NCBI GenBank assembly: GCA_943332745.1
Contig: CALQQQ010000068.1
Location: 1 to 6,475, forward strand
Direction of reading: 5' to 3'
From: Opitutus sp. GAS368
GTDB taxonomy: Bacteria > Verrucomicrobiota > Verrucomicrobiae > Opitutales > UBA953
DNA length: 6,475 bases
Shown: one piece after another, positions 5,990 to 6,475 of the stretch
Layout of the letters: each line of letters opens with the position of its first letter
Position numbering within the stretch: position 1 is the first letter of the stretch
Notes under the pieces: model-generated
Seen by the model: only the letters and a program-made list of their open reading frames with translations
The model's database searches: none
What the model was told of the DNA's origin: nothing
Position numbers and translations under genes: made by a program

Positions 5990-6247
5990 TCAGTAGTCGA
6001 AGCGGGCCTGGAGAATGTAGATGACGCCCTTCTCGACCCGGTAGACCAGACGATGCTCGAGCGTAATACGTCGAGACCACCAGCCCGAGAGGTCACCCTT
6101 CAAGGGCTCAGGTTTGCCCACGCCCTTGAAGGGCGCCTTGGCGATGTCCGCCAAGAGGCGCTCGATTCTTTCATAGGTATGCGGCTCCTCCTGCTGCCAG
6201 TGCGCCCGATCCTCGAGCGCCCCTGCTGACCAACGGACCTCAACCAC
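5990..6247 (-). CDS. yoeB: YoeB/Txe-family toxin (ribosome-dependent mRNA endonuclease), C-terminal His replaced by Asp
   Basis: The 85-residue product is collinear with E. coli YoeB (84 aa) and shares its hallmark core: GKPEPLKGDLSGWWSRRIT followed by EHRLVY. YoeB enters the ribosomal A site and cuts mRNA when freed from its antitoxin. Equivalents of the catalytic Glu46, Arg59 and Arg65 are present as Glu47, Arg60 and Arg66. The C-terminus, however, reads ARFDY where E. coli YoeB has CRYHY, so the catalytic His83 is Asp84 here and the final Tyr is kept. The start is GTG 6247, overlapping the antitoxin's 3' end by 8 bp, with AAGAAGG 6 nt upstream. Overlap after the antitoxin is the usual arrangement and implies translational coupling. 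The family call is firm; whether the toxin is fully active is open. Confidence 0.93.
   Translation of the reverse strand: MVEVRWSAGALEDRAHWQQEEPHTYERIERLLADIAKAPFKGVGKPEPLKGDLSGWWSRRITLEHRLVYRVEKGVIYILQARFDY
6096..6133. repeat. 12-bp perfect inverted repeat inside the toxin gene
   Basis: CCCTTCAAGGGC (6096-6107) and GCCCTTGAAGGG (6122-6133) are exact reverse complements around a 14-nt loop. On the toxin strand they encode the two similar segments PFKG and PLKG flanking the catalytic Glu of the GKPEPL motif. The protein motif explains part of the similarity, but the codon choice makes the match perfect. The mRNA hairpin should be stable. There is no T-run, so it is not a standard terminator. 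Confidence 0.6.
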
Positions 6248-6475
6248 GGGGAGCCTTCTTGAATTTACCGGCCTTGAATTCGGTCAGGCCCTTGCGAAGA
6301 CGGTCGGCGTTGCGAGGCGAGGATAGCAGATGGAAGGTCTCGGCCATCGCGGCGTATTCGGCGGCATCCACGAGCACGACGGACGCGGCCCCGTTCCGGG
6401 TGATCGCCACGGGCTCGCGGTCGGCATTGGCCGCCTCCATGAGGCTGGCGAGCTGATTGCGGGCGTCGGTATAGG
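6240..6475 (-). CDS. yefM: YefM/Phd-family antitoxin, partial at its N-terminus (window edge)
   Basis: The frame is open from the right edge to a TGA at 6242-6240, showing 77 residues beginning YTDARNQLASLM. E. coli YefM (83 aa) begins MRTISYSEARQNL, so only about five residues and the start codon should be missing. An internal Met at 6440 is therefore not the start. The N-terminal half is the Phd/YefM DNA-binding and dimerisation fold (REPVAITRNGAASVVLVDAAEYAAM). The C-terminal tail (ETFHLLSSPRNADRLRKGLTEFKAGK) is the extended part that wraps and neutralises the toxin; LLxSPxNAxRL is characteristic of YefM paired with YoeB. These antitoxins normally repress their own operon through a palindromic operator upstream of the start, which here lies outside the window. 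It overlaps the toxin gene by 8 bp. Confidence 0.92.
   Translation of the reverse strand, partial: YTDARNQLASLMEAANADREPVAITRNGAASVVLVDAAEYAAMAETFHLLSSPRNADRLRKGLTEFKAGKFKKAPRG
6254..6260 (-). promoter_or_regulatory. Ribosome-binding site of the toxin gene
   Basis: On the minus strand AAGAAGG (6260-6254) lies 6 nt before GTG 6247, inside the antitoxin coding sequence. It supports the GTG start and translation of the toxin as the second gene of the operon. Confidence 0.55.

Noticed and set aside
5981..5993. Small dyad CTGA-N5-TCAG over the convergent stops of the second regulator and the toxin
   Set aside because: Only 4 bp pair continuously, and facing TGA stops produce such symmetry by themselves; no T-run for a terminator.
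5217..6080. Long minus-strand open frame of 287 codons opposite the second response regulator and the toxin end
   Set aside because: It mirrors the codon pattern of the regulator on the other strand; the regulator has complete receiver and HTH motifs and the antisense product has none.
6259..6456. Plus-strand 65-codon open frame opposite the antitoxin
   Set aside because: Antisense shadow; the minus strand matches YefM across its full visible length.
1..6475. CRISPR arrays, tRNA or rRNA genes, insertion sequences and attachment sites
   Set aside because: No regularly spaced repeats, cloverleaf structures, rRNA motifs, transposase motifs or flanking direct repeats were seen on either strand.

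Overview
The window is GC-rich, gene-dense bacterial DNA, most likely from the phylum Verrucomicrobiota. The best evidence is the 839-residue protein at 1892-4411. Its pilin-like N-terminus and several internal signatures match Verru_Chthon cassette protein A, a family named for and largely confined to that phylum. The other genes belong to widespread families and do not narrow the host further. All identifications rest on recognising motifs by eye; no search was run.

Layout, left to right. (1) The C-terminal end of a probable extracellular jelly-roll-type protein (1-237, +) meets, stop against stop, a secreted alpha/beta-hydrolase esterase of the PHB depolymerase / feruloyl esterase (LpqC-like) type (238-1074, -). 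(2) A seven-helix Bax inhibitor-1 family membrane protein (1136-1852, -) lies upstream of the esterase. Its apparent intrinsic terminator runs directly into the esterase start codon. (3) The Verru_Chthon protein A-like gene (1892-4411, -) stands alone, with no partner B, C or D gene beside it. (4) Divergent from it, across 76 bp, are two tandem paralogous NarL/FixJ-type response regulators (4488-5240 and 5313-5984, +) with no histidine kinase in the window. (5) At the right edge is a YefM/YoeB toxin-antitoxin module on the minus strand. The toxin (5990-6247) is complete; the antitoxin (6240-6475) loses its N-terminus to the window edge.

How the genes may work together. The antitoxin and toxin overlap by 8 bp and form a clear two-gene unit. 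The two response regulators look like a duplicated pair, probably transcribed together, with a perfect 8-bp stem-loop between them. Their divergent placement next to the pilin-like protein makes it a candidate target, but that is inference from position only. The esterase and the partial protein could both act outside the cell on polymers, but they are convergent and not an operon.

The points most worth checking are the isolated protein A gene, the duplicated kinase-less regulators with similar unusual start regions, the YoeB toxin with Asp in place of the catalytic C-terminal His, and the BI-1 protein lacking both conserved aspartates. No CRISPR array, tRNA, rRNA or insertion sequence was seen, and no stretch over 300 bases lacks a gene.
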